Below are positions 37,606-48,930 of a DNA stretch of 64,000 nucleotides, piece after piece. The stretch's first letter is position 1; the number at the start of each line of letters is the position of its first letter. Origin of the DNA: Tritrichomonas musculus (taxonomy: Eukaryota; Parabasalia; Tritrichomonadida; Tritrichomonadidae); contig JAPFFF010000005.1 in NCBI GenBank assembly GCA_039105265.1, positions 2,837,501 through 2,901,500 on the forward strand, in the 5' to 3' direction. The notes under the pieces are model-generated. The model ran no database searches, was not told the DNA's origin, and saw only the letters and a list, made by a program, of their open reading frames with translations. Position numbers and translations under genes: made by a program.

Positions 37606-40600
37606 TATGAGAAGCTGTGAGGTAGTGTATTAATAAAAGATCAATGTTAAAATATAAAATAAATAGGAAGATAAAAAACTTATATGACTTTTGGCTCCAT
37701 CTTGTATTAATAAAAATGAACCATTTCGAATACTTTCATCATGCTACAATCTATAGGACGATATTTGTGAAATAATTAATAAACTGTAGTATAAAAATGT
37801 TTTTACATGTAACACAATTTAAGCTATTTTATTGCTCTGTTATATAATTATTAAAAAAATAGTATCTCTTTGACATAAATAAGGATCATGTCCTCCTGTT
37901 GAACCACGGGACTAATTCTCCAATAAAAATGTTCTAATTATGATTCTGATTATAACATTTTTACAACTGAGTTGATGCTTAGTACGGATTTGTTCCTAGG
38001 TGTTGTGATTAACAAAGTCACATAAAACTTGGACTTGATCGTTTGAAAGGATTCCCTTTTGATGCTTTTCGTGTATTTCATCGATTAACGTTATGCCAAA
38101 TTCTCTCAATTTTAAATTTTGGTAAAAAATTCAATAAATTTTCTCTATTTTTTTTTTTTTTTAAAACCCAAATTCTCACAATTTTTCGAAAACGGTATAA
38201 GATCATTCAATATGGTATAAGGCCAATTCTCTCACTATATACACATATATAAATTAAGGACATAGTTGGTTTTTCTATTTCTTGATTAATTTATTTATTG
38301 AAAAAAAAAGGTGCGGGTGCTATTAAAAATAATAGTATCCATTAATTTTGATATATAATATTTAACATTAGTATTAAAATATTATTTTTGATTTTTAGTG
38401 GAAAATATTCAATACGTCGTGTTTTATTTGCATTTTAATTTTTAATATTTTTGAAAAGTTTATTTAATGTAAACTATTCAAAAACAATAAGATTGAAAAT
38501 ATTTAAAATATTAAATTTTGATATTCAATTCTTTTTTTTTTTAACACACCAAAACTTATTTTGATATGAATACATTTTGACTATTTTTATTTTTGCTAAT
38601 TTTTCTTTTAATTTGATATTATTTTCAACATCATTAAAACAAATTCAACATTAAATAGCATTCTGTATTATTTTGATTATTTATAATGCTTTTATACTCT
38701 GTTAATTGATAAATTTTTGTCTAATTTTTGATTGGTTAAATCAAAAAGCTGATTTTAATATCCATTTGGTAAATAAAAAATTCAATACTTTACAATTTTA
38801 ACGTATAATCATCACATTCAAAAATAAAACTGAAATAAAACATGATGTATGGAACCAATTTAACCAATCTTCAATTATATTTAATAGTCACTGCTAACTT
38901 AACAAATAAGCTATTATTAACTGTTTTATTTCAGGAATTTAGATATGTTTTCCTTTCAATCCATTTTTGAAATTGTTGCCTATCTATTTTTGCTCAATAT
39001 TTCATAACTTAAATAGGAAAGATCATTGCATGCCCTTATAAATAATATAATATGTGGTATTAAAATTGACTGTATAAGCTTTTTGCTATATTATAAAAAA
39101 GTTTAATTTCAAAATACGAGTTGTTCAATTTACTACAAAATGCAGAATAAATAATGTATTTAAATAGTTGTTTAGATAAAGATTATAATATTATAATAAA
39201 AAATTAAATCTATATATTATTTGTAGAGAAAAAGCGAAATGTGAAGTGAGCGCCTACACCTTTTTGAAAAAGCTCAAGAAATAGAATACTTTATTTTTTT
39301 TCCATTGAATTTATATAAAATGAAAATTTCATTTAAAATATGCCAGTACTTGTTAATATAAACTAATTTAGAACAATCAAATCAATCTTATTTAGATATT
39401 TAATCATTTTGTTCCATTTAAATTAATTTTATTTAATACTAATAATTGACATTTTTTTTCTCATTGACTTGTCATATTTGACAGATCATTTCTATATATT
39501 ATCATTCACATGATAATAAAAATTAGTTTTAAAATTTATTTTTTTATATCAATCGACATATTCAATCTATTTCATAAATTCCATAAGACAATGTGATATT
39601 TATTAATATATAATGATTTATTTATATACTGCAAATAATATTTAAGCCTATTCAACCAATAATTATGTTTATATATAATTTCATCCAAAATATGGAACAA
39701 AAATTGGTAAATTCCTTGATCTTGATCTATTTTCATTGAGATTTGGAATAAATTTGACTATTGTAACGATATTATAAAGATAATCATGTTTTTTTTACCT
39801 TTTTTTAGTTGATGTTTTTATTATAAGCACGTTAATTTTTCAAAGGTTTATTCGAAATCCCGCCAAATATTAAATCTCAATCTCAGATTAATTTCTGAAA
39901 AAAATTTTAGATTTTTTTTTTGATATGTTTATCAAGACTTTAAACACCATATTTTGCATGATAGTTATCCCTTGAATCTATTTTGTATTAAAAAAACTCT
40001 CTTAAAGAACCATTTTTTTTCACTTCACTTTCGATATAAAAAAGTCATATAATATAAATTTATGATGTTACAAATTGATAAATGAGTATAGAGTCTATTT
40101 TGATTATTAAAGTTTAAAAATTTGTTGAGAATTTTGAGTTAAATAATCTTTTCATACTCAAATGATTTCTTTGAAAATGATTTAAATCTCCATATTTTGG
40201 ATTTAATTATATATAATACAAGTTTTAGAAACATTTATCCGCCAAAACATTTTTTTAAAGTGATATGAAATGAATAAAATTTGATACTAGCATTTACTAA
40301 TCATATTTCAAATACTGAATTGATATATAACGTTACTCATCTTTTTATCAGTCAATTCTTTAAAAAAATGACTTAACATATTAAAAAAAAATATCTTTTC
40401 ACTTCTCAATTATTGGACAAACTTTACCAATAGTTGAATAATATTGCTATAAATATAAAGTTTGATTCAAGAATCATGAAATATCATTCATTTATATTCC
40501 AGTGTTTTTCTGATAATCATGAATCATTCATGTAACAAATTAACATTATTCTAATTATAATTTTTATAATAATAGGCATTGCTGTATATAAACTGAAATT

Positions 40601-40758
40601 GCCAACAACATTTTCAAAAAAATTGAATATAATTATAATTTCAAAAGAGAACGTTTTTATGCTCAGAAAAAATGAATGATCTATCAAATGAATTGAAAGG
40701 GGTACGTTTTTATAATTCAGAAGAATATTAATTTCACATCACTTTATTTATAGATAAT
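37606..40758. other. AT-rich intergenic region
   Basis: About 3.1 kb of strongly AT-rich DNA with homopolymer runs. I found no convincing gene, RNA or transposon in it. A possible initiator (TCACT, near 40737) lies just before the CAP gene at 40759. Confidence 0.5.
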
Positions 40759-42372
40759 ATGATTTTTGTTTTTATGATCATTGAATCAATTATATGTTCA
40801 GAAAAGAATAAATATGGATCTAATAAAGAAAAAATGTTGAATCATGTTGCAATTCATTTTAATAAGAGTTACATAATTGTTGAAAATACATTTTTCAAAA
40901 AAAGAGCAATTGATATAATTAAAAATGAATACAAAAAATCTCTCATTCATCCATTCAGTGCATGCAAAAATTCTCATGAATGCAAACCGAAAACATATGA
41001 TAAATGCAAGACAATATTACCATCAACAGATGATCATACAAAATCATTGAAATTTATTAATTTCATTCGTGAATTAGCTGGAATTTCAACAAATATCATT
41101 GAAGATGAGACGTGGAGTCAGCAATGTTACAAAGCAGCAATTAATATACAAAAACTTGGAAAAGTGCCATCCGACCATTTAATTAAGAGTGAACAAGCCA
41201 CTGATGAATTCTGCGGCGATAGTTCAAATGTTCATTTTACAAATAATAGTAAGTTAAATATCGTTGAAAATTCTTTTTCTGTTTTTGAAACATTAAAAAA
41301 AACTTTCATTAATGAAAAAGTTGATGATCAAATTTTACTTCTTCATCCAAATTTGAAAAAAGTTGGATTTGGATATTATCCTTTCAGAATTGAAAAAGTT
41401 AATGATTTTAAATCATTAAAACCATCAATAACCGTTATAAAAACATTTGAACAAAATTTTAATTTTTCACCAAAATTTTTGAAAACAAAATTCATTTCTT
41501 GGCCCCCAGAAGGACCTTTCCCAATTGAATTATTTCAGTTAAAATGGCTCATTATACACAATGATTTTGAAAATGCTGATTTAAATGATATAAAAATTTT
41601 TATTCATAGAGATGATGGAATTCAATTGAAAATTGAATCAAAATCAATCAAAAATAATGCTTTGATAATTCATGTGAAACAAAAAGAAATGGAAAAATGC
41701 CAGATAATGAGAGAAACAACTGTAACAGTTATAAATGAACAATTAAAGAAAATTTATCGTTTTTCATTTGTATTATTCAAAGTTGATCATTTTTCATCTG
41801 CAAATTTGACTTTATCAGAAAAAGTTAATAAAAATAAAAATTTAAATAATTCAACGAGAACATGCAGTTATGTAAAGAAGAAGACTCAAAATCGTGATAA
41901 TTCAAATGAAGGACTTTCTAATGATGATTTTGCTTTTATTATGCAAATTTCTCCAGTTGTTGCCTTTGTCTTTATTATATGGACATTCTCGTTCTTGACT
42001 GTCAAGAAGCAGCAGGTAGAAAATGAAGTAAAAGGGGAAAACGAGGAAGAAGAAATTAATGAAAGAAATCAAACAAACCAAGTAAATCAAGACAATCAAG
42101 TAGATCAAGAAAATAGAAGTTGCTGCTTTTGTGGCAACTGTGGAGATATTCCCGCATGCATCCCAGATTCTTATTGCAATTTTCACATTCATAACGTCTG
42201 CTGCGATTGCTGCGATTGTTGCGATTGTTGCGATTGCTGCGGCTGCTGCGATTGCTGCGATTGCTGCGATTGCGACTGCTGTAGCTGTGATGGATGTGAT
42301 TGTGACTGTGATGGATGTGATTGTGACTGTGGTGGATGTGATTGTGGAGGTTGCGATTGCGGCGGATGCTAA
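40759..42372 (+). CDS. CAP (SCP/PR-1) ectodomain protein with Cys-rich cytoplasmic tail
   Basis: A 537-residue predicted type I membrane protein. A short N-terminal signal sequence (MIFVFMIIESIICS) precedes a CAP-type domain at about 95-215 (NFIRELAGIST, ETWSQQCYKAAI, SDHLIKSE and a closing VGFGYYPF). Then comes the beta-rich segment that often follows in protist CAP proteins (ISWPPEGPFPIELF), and a single membrane helix at about 393-412 followed by KK. The tail is acidic and Asn/Gln-rich and ends in about 85 residues dominated by CC, DCC and GGC units (453-537). The cytoplasmic cysteine-rich tail could be palmitoylated or bind metal; this is inference. CAP proteins are an expanded surface or secreted family in trichomonads. 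Confidence 0.82.
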   Translation: MIFVFMIIESIICSEKNKYGSNKEKMLNHVAIHFNKSYIIVENTFFKKRAIDIIKNEYKKSLIHPFSACKNSHECKPKTYDKCKTILPSTDDHTKSLKFINFIRELAGISTNIIEDETWSQQCYKAAINIQKLGKVPSDHLIKSEQATDEFCGDSSNVHFTNNSKLNIVENSFSVFETLKKTFINEKVDDQILLLHPNLKKVGFGYYPFRIEKVNDFKSLKPSITVIKTFEQNFNFSPKFLKTKFISWPPEGPFPIELFQLKWLIIHNDFENADLNDIKIFIHRDDGIQLKIESKSIKNNALIIHVKQKEMEKCQIMRETTVTVINEQLKKIYRFSFVLFKVDHFSSANLTLSEKVNKNKNLNNSTRTCSYVKKKTQNRDNSNEGLSNDDFAFIMQISPVVAFVFIIWTFSFLTVKKQQVENEVKGENEEEEINERNQTNQVNQDNQVDQENRSCCFCGNCGDIPACIPDSYCNFHIHNVCCDCCDCCDCCDCCGCCDCCDCCDCDCCSCDGCDCDCDGCDCDCGGCDCGGCDCGGC

Positions 42373-42630
42373 TATAATTTTTTAATCGGATATACCTCTA
42401 CAACGAAAGTGAATAAAAAAAGACATCTTACTTAGGATAAGTTTCAATTTAATAAACCGTGGAAGAAAATAATATTTTGTAGTTTAGTTTTTATTTTTAA
42501 TATCAATATTATTAATATTCATCATTCTAACATGGCATGCTTGTTTTAGTATTATTTATTCTATATGCATTTATTCAATTTTTTTAAAAAAGAAGAATAA
42601 GGCAAACGAAGATATATTTACAAAACAAAA
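42373..42630. other. Spacer between convergent genes
   Basis: 258 bp of AT-rich DNA between the 3' ends of the CAP and RCC1-like genes. Nothing else was seen. Confidence 0.5.
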
Positions 42631-43812
42631 TCAAATTAGAATACAACATTTCGACTTTTCCGAATTTTGATCGTTTTCTCCCTCTTTGTCTCCTGCATCT
42701 TTATCTAATGTATTCTCAACTTTTTGAGTAGGCTGATTTGGACAATTTTTAGGAATTTCACAATTTACAAAGACTGCTGAGACACCAACTCCAGCAATAC
42801 AAAATTTAGCATTAGATTTTATAATCGTTTCAACAGGTGTAGGAGTGTACTCATCATTCAAAGGACCTTCAATGAGAAGAGCACCCGTATCTTTATTGCC
42901 ACATGATATAATTTTACCACTAATGGCTTGGTATAGAGAATGCATTGTTCCTGCATACGCCGCTTTAATCTTATAGGATGATAATTCTTTAATGACTGTA
43001 AATTGATCTATTGTCTCTTGTTTTGACTTAATACCAATAACATTTGCTTTTCCTTGCCCATAAACTTTTCCTTCATCAGAAACAGCAAGACATTGACCTG
43101 AGATTCCTGATATATTTATTATCTTAAATTTTTTTAGTTCAAAAACTTCCATAAATATCAAGCCATTTGAATTTCTTTCAGATTTATATACTGAACCACT
43201 TAAAGAGAGAGCAAAAACACATTCATCACAGCAAGCCAATGAAATAGCAATTTCATCATTCGGAAGTGATCCAATTTGTGGCTCGTTATCAATATCTTTG
43301 AAAACCTTATCATTAATAAAAAGAATTGATCCATTTGAGTCAATGGCAGCTGCAGTTGTCAAACCACCATAAATCGCAATTGGCTTTCTATTTTTGGTAT
43401 TTAGAAGAAGCGGTATTCCATAATTCTTACCAGAACGAATATAAAAAAGATGAACTGAATCATCGTCTTGTTTCTGAGCCATATAAAGTGTATTATCATA
43501 ACCACATACAGCAGAAAGAGGATTATATGAGTTTCCATAAATATCTTGAATTTCAAATTGTGTCCATTTTTTCAAAACTTCCTTTGGAAGTGAATCCCAT
43601 ATTTGATGATTAGAATTATCCCCAACTCCCTGTATTATCCCCTTTTTTGAGATAACTACAGCATGATCAAAACAAATTGAATAAGATAATAAAGAAGTAG
43701 CGGAGAAAGATGATGTGTACGATGGGTAAATTATAGGCTCGTTTTTTGAATTTTTTTTGCTAATATCCTCGTTGATTTGGCAAAATTTATTATTCCCAGA
43801 GATTTGTAACAT
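42631..43812 (-). CDS. RCC1-like protein with CaaX (prenylation) C-terminus
   Basis: A 393-residue protein made of RCC1-type beta-propeller repeats, seen as recurring blocks of VxxxGxV(Y/F) and CGxxH type (for example GQCLAVSDEGKVYGQG, GTMHSLYQAISGKIISCGN). RCC1 family members act as exchange factors or ligand-binding propellers. The C-terminal 45 residues are acidic and hydrophilic and end in KSKCCILI. The final four residues (CILI) fit a CaaX box favouring geranylgeranylation, with a second cysteine just before. I infer attachment to membranes. The neighbouring kelch gene carries a myristoylation signal, so both propellers may be lipid-anchored. Confidence 0.75.
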   Translation of the reverse strand: MLQISGNNKFCQINEDISKKNSKNEPIIYPSYTSSFSATSLLSYSICFDHAVVISKKGIIQGVGDNSNHQIWDSLPKEVLKKWTQFEIQDIYGNSYNPLSAVCGYDNTLYMAQKQDDDSVHLFYIRSGKNYGIPLLLNTKNRKPIAIYGGLTTAAAIDSNGSILFINDKVFKDIDNEPQIGSLPNDEIAISLACCDECVFALSLSGSVYKSERNSNGLIFMEVFELKKFKIINISGISGQCLAVSDEGKVYGQGKANVIGIKSKQETIDQFTVIKELSSYKIKAAYAGTMHSLYQAISGKIISCGNKDTGALLIEGPLNDEYTPTPVETIIKSNAKFCIAGVGVSAVFVNCEIPKNCPNQPTQKVENTLDKDAGDKEGENDQNSEKSKCCILI

Positions 43813-44756
43813 TAATAAGAAAAATTTTATTCAAAAATTAAAATTTTCTTTCAAAAAGTTCATAGATTTTAAAATAAGAATATCCGTTCATGTATATTAA
43901 TTCCAGTAAAACTGATGATTCTCATGAAATGCATTTCATATCTATTTATTTATAGTTGTTTTAATTTTTTGAATAAACGCATTAATCTTTTTTTTTAACG
44001 GTTAGGGCAATGACAAATTTCGCGAGGTTTGTTGGTACAAATGCTTAATAAACAAATAATGAATACTTTTATTTTGTTTTTATTTTGAACTATTTAACTT
44101 TTAATGAGTTTCCATACATTGGCAATTATCTAAACAACGTTTGGTCGGATCCGATCATTTCTGAATATGAATTTTCATAAAAATATCGAATAATTCAAAT
44201 TATTAAAGAAAAAATATCAATTATTTGTTTCTCTCTAAATTGAAATTTTATTTTCTTAAAATTTAAAAAAAAGGCCTTTGACTTTATTTTAAAACCAAAA
44301 AATATATCATTAAATGAACATATATTACAAATATTAAATTTCCATATTCTCATGATTATCAAGGAGATACAATTAAAATATCATTTATGTTTATAATTTA
44401 TTCAATTATGTTGGCCCAGCAAATATTGCTATGAAATTTTCTGAATATAATTTGAAATTGATTAGATTGAATGATCCATTTATTTTTCATCGATTTTTTA
44501 ATATTGTCTTTTTATCAAAAAATAAAAAAATACGCATTAATCTTGTTTATCGGATTTGATCTCCAAAAACATCACTTTTCTGTTAATTGAAATATAATTG
44601 ATAGAGTAAATTACTTGGCTTTTCACTTTTTTTGAATTGAAACCGTAAAAAACATTGAATTTATTTAAATTAGAGATTTTACTAAAATCTCTAATTTTGA
44701 AAATTCAATTGATTCTGAAAATTTGTGAAATAACTAAATCTTTTCATTTTTTAAAA
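43813..44756. other. AT-rich spacer between divergent genes
   Basis: 944 bp between the RCC1-like and kelch gene starts. I see no ORF or repeat. A TCATT initiator-like motif at 44744-44748, 9 bp before the ATG, could start the kelch transcript. Confidence 0.5.
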
Positions 44757-45986
44757 ATGGGTTCAGAAGCAAGTTCTATTGATGCTGATGAAGGGTATCA
44801 AAAATCAAAGATTTCATCTCTTCCAGTTTGCTATGAGCAGATTCAAAGAATGAAATATAATGACCAAGGCTTCCAATGCGATAACTTTATTGACAAAGAT
44901 AAAACAAAATTTTCATTGGAAAGGCATCCAAAAGTAAATACTGACGAACAAAAAAATGAACTTATTAGGATGCCATATAATGGGATTTGGTCTATTAAGG
45001 GAACCAAAGGATTTAAACCCTCTCCTCGTGTTGGAAATTGTTACGTTTATGATCCTATCGAAAATGCAATATTTATTGCTTATGGTCAAACTGAAGAAAA
45101 AGAAATGTTAAATGATTCATGGATATTACATTTAGATACATTTGAATGGGAATGCATTTCATTCAATATGCTTTCTCCTCGATCAGGAGCATCAGCAGTA
45201 ATTATCGATAGAAATGTTTATATTTTTGGTGGCCACGATGAAGCAGGTAAAAATTTTGCTGATCTCCATTATGTTGATCTCAACACTAGAACTGTGAATA
45301 AGTTAGATTTTATTCCCAACCATCCATCAGAAAGATCAAATTCAACAATGTTTACAACAAAAGAGTCTCTATTCGTGTGGAGTGGATATAATGGATCAAC
45401 ATTAACTGACATGTATGAATTCAATATATATGATAAGAAGTGGTCTAAATGCGCTAACCCAGGAATTGAAGGAAGAAGGATTGGCTTATTTGCATCAAGT
45501 GTAGACAAGAAGGTTCAATATGCTTTGAGTTCAGAATCGAATGGAAGCGAAGTAATAAAATTTGATTTAGAATCGAAAAAAATAATAATTATACCATGCG
45601 CTGGCCATAAGCCTCATGGAACATTAAATTATGCTTCAATGGCAATTCAAAATAACTTTTTATTTGTAGTTGGTGGCAAATATTCGGTTGGCTATACATA
45701 TTTATATGCTTTAAACCTCGATTCTCATTTATGGCACAAATTATATGTTATTCCAGATGGCAGAACTGTATCAAAAGATGATGGGTCAATTGATAAATCT
45801 GGACTATTTCAACTTCCAAGAATAAATGGGCAGACAATGATTTATTCACCAAAAGATATGTCATTATATGCAATCTTTGGTAATAATTACTTAGTTCCTT
45901 GCCCAGCACAAAAAATTGAACTTGGACAAGCAATTGCAATATTAAATCATCGTGAGGATATGAAAAATATGTTATTGATGCATTAA
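44757..45986 (+). CDS. Kelch-repeat protein with N-myristoylation signal
   Basis: A 409-residue protein with about five or six kelch repeats (blocks such as PRSGASAVIIDRNVYIFGGHD, one repeat each near residues 95, 145, 200, 290 and 350), predicted to form a beta-propeller. Starting at 44757 the N-terminus is MGSEASS, a good N-myristoylation signal (Gly2, Ser6), which supports this start over the upstream in-frame ATG. A TCATT initiator-like motif lies 9-13 bases upstream. It is likely a membrane-associated scaffold or adaptor; partners unknown. Confidence 0.85.
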   Translation: MGSEASSIDADEGYQKSKISSLPVCYEQIQRMKYNDQGFQCDNFIDKDKTKFSLERHPKVNTDEQKNELIRMPYNGIWSIKGTKGFKPSPRVGNCYVYDPIENAIFIAYGQTEEKEMLNDSWILHLDTFEWECISFNMLSPRSGASAVIIDRNVYIFGGHDEAGKNFADLHYVDLNTRTVNKLDFIPNHPSERSNSTMFTTKESLFVWSGYNGSTLTDMYEFNIYDKKWSKCANPGIEGRRIGLFASSVDKKVQYALSSESNGSEVIKFDLESKKIIIIPCAGHKPHGTLNYASMAIQNNFLFVVGGKYSVGYTYLYALNLDSHLWHKLYVIPDGRTVSKDDGSIDKSGLFQLPRINGQTMIYSPKDMSLYAIFGNNYLVPCPAQKIELGQAIAILNHREDMKNMLLMH

Positions 45987-46129
45987 TTTTCAAAATTGTA
46001 TTTTGTTAAAAAGTTTAGTTTATTTTGATTTATTTATATTTTACATTTCCTAGATATTAAATAAAATACAAAAAAGTTAATAAAATGATTTTTAAAAACA
46101 AAAAGTTTTGGAGAATAATTAATTAACAA

Positions 46130-47383
46130 TTATTTCCAGACAAAGGAATCACCACACATTTGTAATATTTGATGAATATCACAATTAACGATGAGCTCAC
46201 TTAAATTTTTAACATCATCAGGGTGATACTGAGAACAAGGAATTTTAGTTAATTTTGTATTGTACGGTGCTTTCAATGCTTGCACAATATTTTTTGCTGT
46301 TTGTTGTGGTAGAAAGTTTGCAACTTCATATGGCGATCTCCTTGCAAACAGAACAACAGGTGCTAAGTAATTAATTGTGATTTCATCTTCCATCATTTCT
46401 GAAATTGCATTTCTTGATCTTGATGCCGTCTTAGATGTATCATATAATTGAAGTTTTTTTGGTATTGTTAAAGATGGTAATACCAATGAAGGCGTTTTAT
46501 TATTCTTCGTTGAAGTTTCTCGATGAATGATTTCTCTGGCTTTGGTATCACAAAGACAAAGAAATTCAGAGAGTTTATCTGGAATAAAAGATTTTAATCT
46601 ATGTATAGTTATCATGCAAAGGGTTTGGTATCCTTCAATTTCTGGAGGTAATATAGTAAAAATAATGGGTACATCAAAAGACAATGTAGATAACATATTT
46701 AGTGTATCTGTTGGCGCTTTTTTTAGTATATTTCTGCAATTATTGGCAATAATTGGATTTTTATGGTCGCAAGTTAACCAAGATGAAACAATTGTTATTG
46801 CTACTCGCGAGTTAATTTGAGAAAAAGAATTTAGAACAAGAAAAGCTAAAGTAGATCTTAATGGTGATATATCATTCATATATAAAGCAAATGGTAAAAC
46901 ATTTTGATAATCAACTTCACCATCTAACTTGCATTTTAAAATCTTCACAAATCGCCGAAACCAAGGCGGATCTTCAATTGAAGGGTTTTCAATAAAAGTA
47001 CATATTTTTTCAATATATAAGTATGCTTTGAGTGTTGTTGACTCAGTTATATGACAGCAAAGATTCATGTCTTGCGTAATCGTCCAAATTTCATGAAGTT
47101 CTGAATTCGGAAGAGAACGAAATATCAATTGAATTATTAAAGCGCATGGTTTATACATATCAGGATCTTCAATAGGGCAAATGCTTGAAAGAAGTTCAAG
47201 AGTTTCAATAACTGGCCGTGAATGTGCGGCTTCAGGCATACCTTGTAGATGTTTTATTAATTTTTGAGCTTGCTTTGTCATTTTTTGAATAGCAGAAACA
47301 GATTTTCCTTTGCTTTCTACATGCTTTCCGAATTGCTCAGAAATCTTATTTAAGCATTTATTAAGTTTCGCGGGATCAAGCAT
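46130..47383 (-). CDS. Helical protein, unknown function
   Basis: A 417-residue protein, almost entirely helical, with a basic N-terminal coil (about 1-50) and then repeating helical pairs suggestive of HEAT/ARM-type packing. A charged linker near 300-330 precedes a last helical part with SPYEVANFLPQQ. I do not recognise a family. A TCACA initiator-like motif lies on the minus strand at 47391-47395, 8 bases before the ATG. It converges on the kelch gene. Confidence 0.72.
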   Translation of the reverse strand: MLDPAKLNKCLNKISEQFGKHVESKGKSVSAIQKMTKQAQKLIKHLQGMPEAAHSRPVIETLELLSSICPIEDPDMYKPCALIIQLIFRSLPNSELHEIWTITQDMNLCCHITESTTLKAYLYIEKICTFIENPSIEDPPWFRRFVKILKCKLDGEVDYQNVLPFALYMNDISPLRSTLAFLVLNSFSQINSRVAITIVSSWLTCDHKNPIIANNCRNILKKAPTDTLNMLSTLSFDVPIIFTILPPEIEGYQTLCMITIHRLKSFIPDKLSEFLCLCDTKAREIIHRETSTKNNKTPSLVLPSLTIPKKLQLYDTSKTASRSRNAISEMMEDEITINYLAPVVLFARRSPYEVANFLPQQTAKNIVQALKAPYNTKLTKIPCSQYHPDDVKNLSELIVNCDIHQILQMCGDSFVWK

Positions 47384-47559
47384 ATAATATTGTGATTGAT
47401 AATAAAGTGAACTTCATCTTTTTTAACAACCATTTATGATTTCAAAAATTTATTTCATATAACCAAAAATAATCAGAAAAAATTAAACATCAATTTTTCT
47501 TTATTAATCTTCAAACAACTCTATTAAAAATCAATAAAAGCGTAGTTACCTTAATTATT

Positions 47560-48876
47560 TCATGCATTGGCGTATAAGGTATCTTGGATATAATTCTTAT
47601 AAAAGATAACCTCACGCCCGATTTCGTTACAATTATCTTCATCTACGGTAATCAAAAGAAGCTTTCCATCATGAGAAACAATAGCAATTTGATTTTTTTC
47701 AAACCAAGTCAGAGAAGAAATTGATTGAAATTCATCTAAACTAATTTTGTATGAGGATTTTGAAAAAACAACTTTTTCAGATCCAATCTTTACTTTATCC
47801 ACAGGATTTTGCATATTGGAAGGCATCGATTTTGGCATAAGAGAGTTTGAAAGTCTTGGGGCTTTTTTTGTAATATTTGGATTAAAATCAACTCCATCAA
47901 CATCAATTTCAACTTCTGTTTCATAAATTGGATTTGAAATATTGTTAAATATCCCTGTAAATTTCGATTCAACTAGTGCTGGCTTTGGTTGTATTTGATG
48001 ACTTTTTAAGACTTTTCGGAGATCAAAAAAGTGGAGGGTTGACTTTTGAGTAATTGCACAGAGGAAATCGCAATTTGGTGAGAAGTCCATTGAGTAGATA
48101 ACAGTAGCAGTTCTACCACGCTTGAATTTTGCGATAACTGAGCAAGTATCAGTACGTAAAACTTGGATTGCATATCCAGTTGTACATGTTAGCGCTAATA
48201 GCTGATTATCTTGTGAAAACTTAACAATTGTTATCGGATCATCTGCTGCTTTAACAGTACGATTAATGCACACTTGAACATCATTATTAGTGCTATTGAC
48301 TGAATCTAAGAAATTTCCATTATCAACCTTTAATTGAAATTGGAGAAAAGATAGTTCAAGAGGAGTGGTTCCTGTACACGCAAATGCCATAAAATCACTA
48401 GAGTTGCAAAGAGGCGCATGAATATTTATCCCATGTTTTATTAAACCTATTTGTTCTGATCGTGAAATTTGCCATACTTCAACATGATTAAAAAACCCAC
48501 AAATTAAAAAATCAGGTGTAATACGAAGAGATAAAATATTTTGATTAAAGGCATGACTAAATATATCAATGCAGTCATCTTTACCTTGATTGTTTTCATT
48601 TTCATTTTCATTGGTAACGCTTGCAAGTTTGGCATGATCACGAACAAGAACACTTCGCATATCAAAGTATGGATCTGCTGGAAGTCCAGTAAGTGCGAGA
48701 AAACGCCATCCACAACATGTGGCTGCCGATCCGACAGTAATATTTTTTGGTTTTAATGATTTTGAATATAAGACTTTGAACGGGTTAATTGAAAAAATAG
48801 AATAAAGTGATGGGAAAACACAAGTAAAAGAGTTTTTATCATCATTTATAAAAATTGAGCGAATTGTTGGAAACAT
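47560..48876 (-). CDS. PROPPIN (Atg18/WIPI family) beta-propeller protein
   Basis: A 438-residue WD40-type propeller. The key feature is IAKFKRGRTATVIYSMDF at about 250, the position of the FRRG phosphoinositide-binding motif in Atg18/WIPI proteins, followed by the typical SPNCDFLCAITQKSTLHFFDL blade. The motif reads FKRG here, a conservative change that keeps two basic residues. PROPPINs bind PI3P/PI(3,5)P2 and act in autophagosome formation and endosomal fission. I chose the start MFPTIRS because the stretch before it has no propeller-like sequence. A low-complexity insert (NENENENN) near 105 is lineage-specific. Confidence 0.85.
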   Translation of the reverse strand: MFPTIRSIFINDDKNSFTCVFPSLYSIFSINPFKVLYSKSLKPKNITVGSAATCCGWRFLALTGLPADPYFDMRSVLVRDHAKLASVTNENENENNQGKDDCIDIFSHAFNQNILSLRITPDFLICGFFNHVEVWQISRSEQIGLIKHGINIHAPLCNSSDFMAFACTGTTPLELSFLQFQLKVDNGNFLDSVNSTNNDVQVCINRTVKAADDPITIVKFSQDNQLLALTCTTGYAIQVLRTDTCSVIAKFKRGRTATVIYSMDFSPNCDFLCAITQKSTLHFFDLRKVLKSHQIQPKPALVESKFTGIFNNISNPIYETEVEIDVDGVDFNPNITKKAPRLSNSLMPKSMPSNMQNPVDKVKIGSEKVVFSKSSYKISLDEFQSISSLTWFEKNQIAIVSHDGKLLLITVDEDNCNEIGREVIFYKNYIQDTLYANA

Positions 48877-48930
48877 AATTACAACTGTATACTGATTTTT
48901 GTTTGAATAGTTTATATATTTCATCTTCAA

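Noticed and set aside
38043-38252. 69-residue Phe-rich ORF
   Set aside because: Lies in AT-rich spacer with homopolymer runs; no support.
40698-40750. Possible intron (GTACGT ... TAG) before the CAP gene
   Set aside because: The trichomonad 3' intron signal (ACTAACACACAG type) is missing and the proposed upstream exon is tiny.
42131-42385. Plus-strand Ala/Ile/Val-rich ORF
   Set aside because: Another frame of the cysteine-rich repeat tail of the CAP gene.
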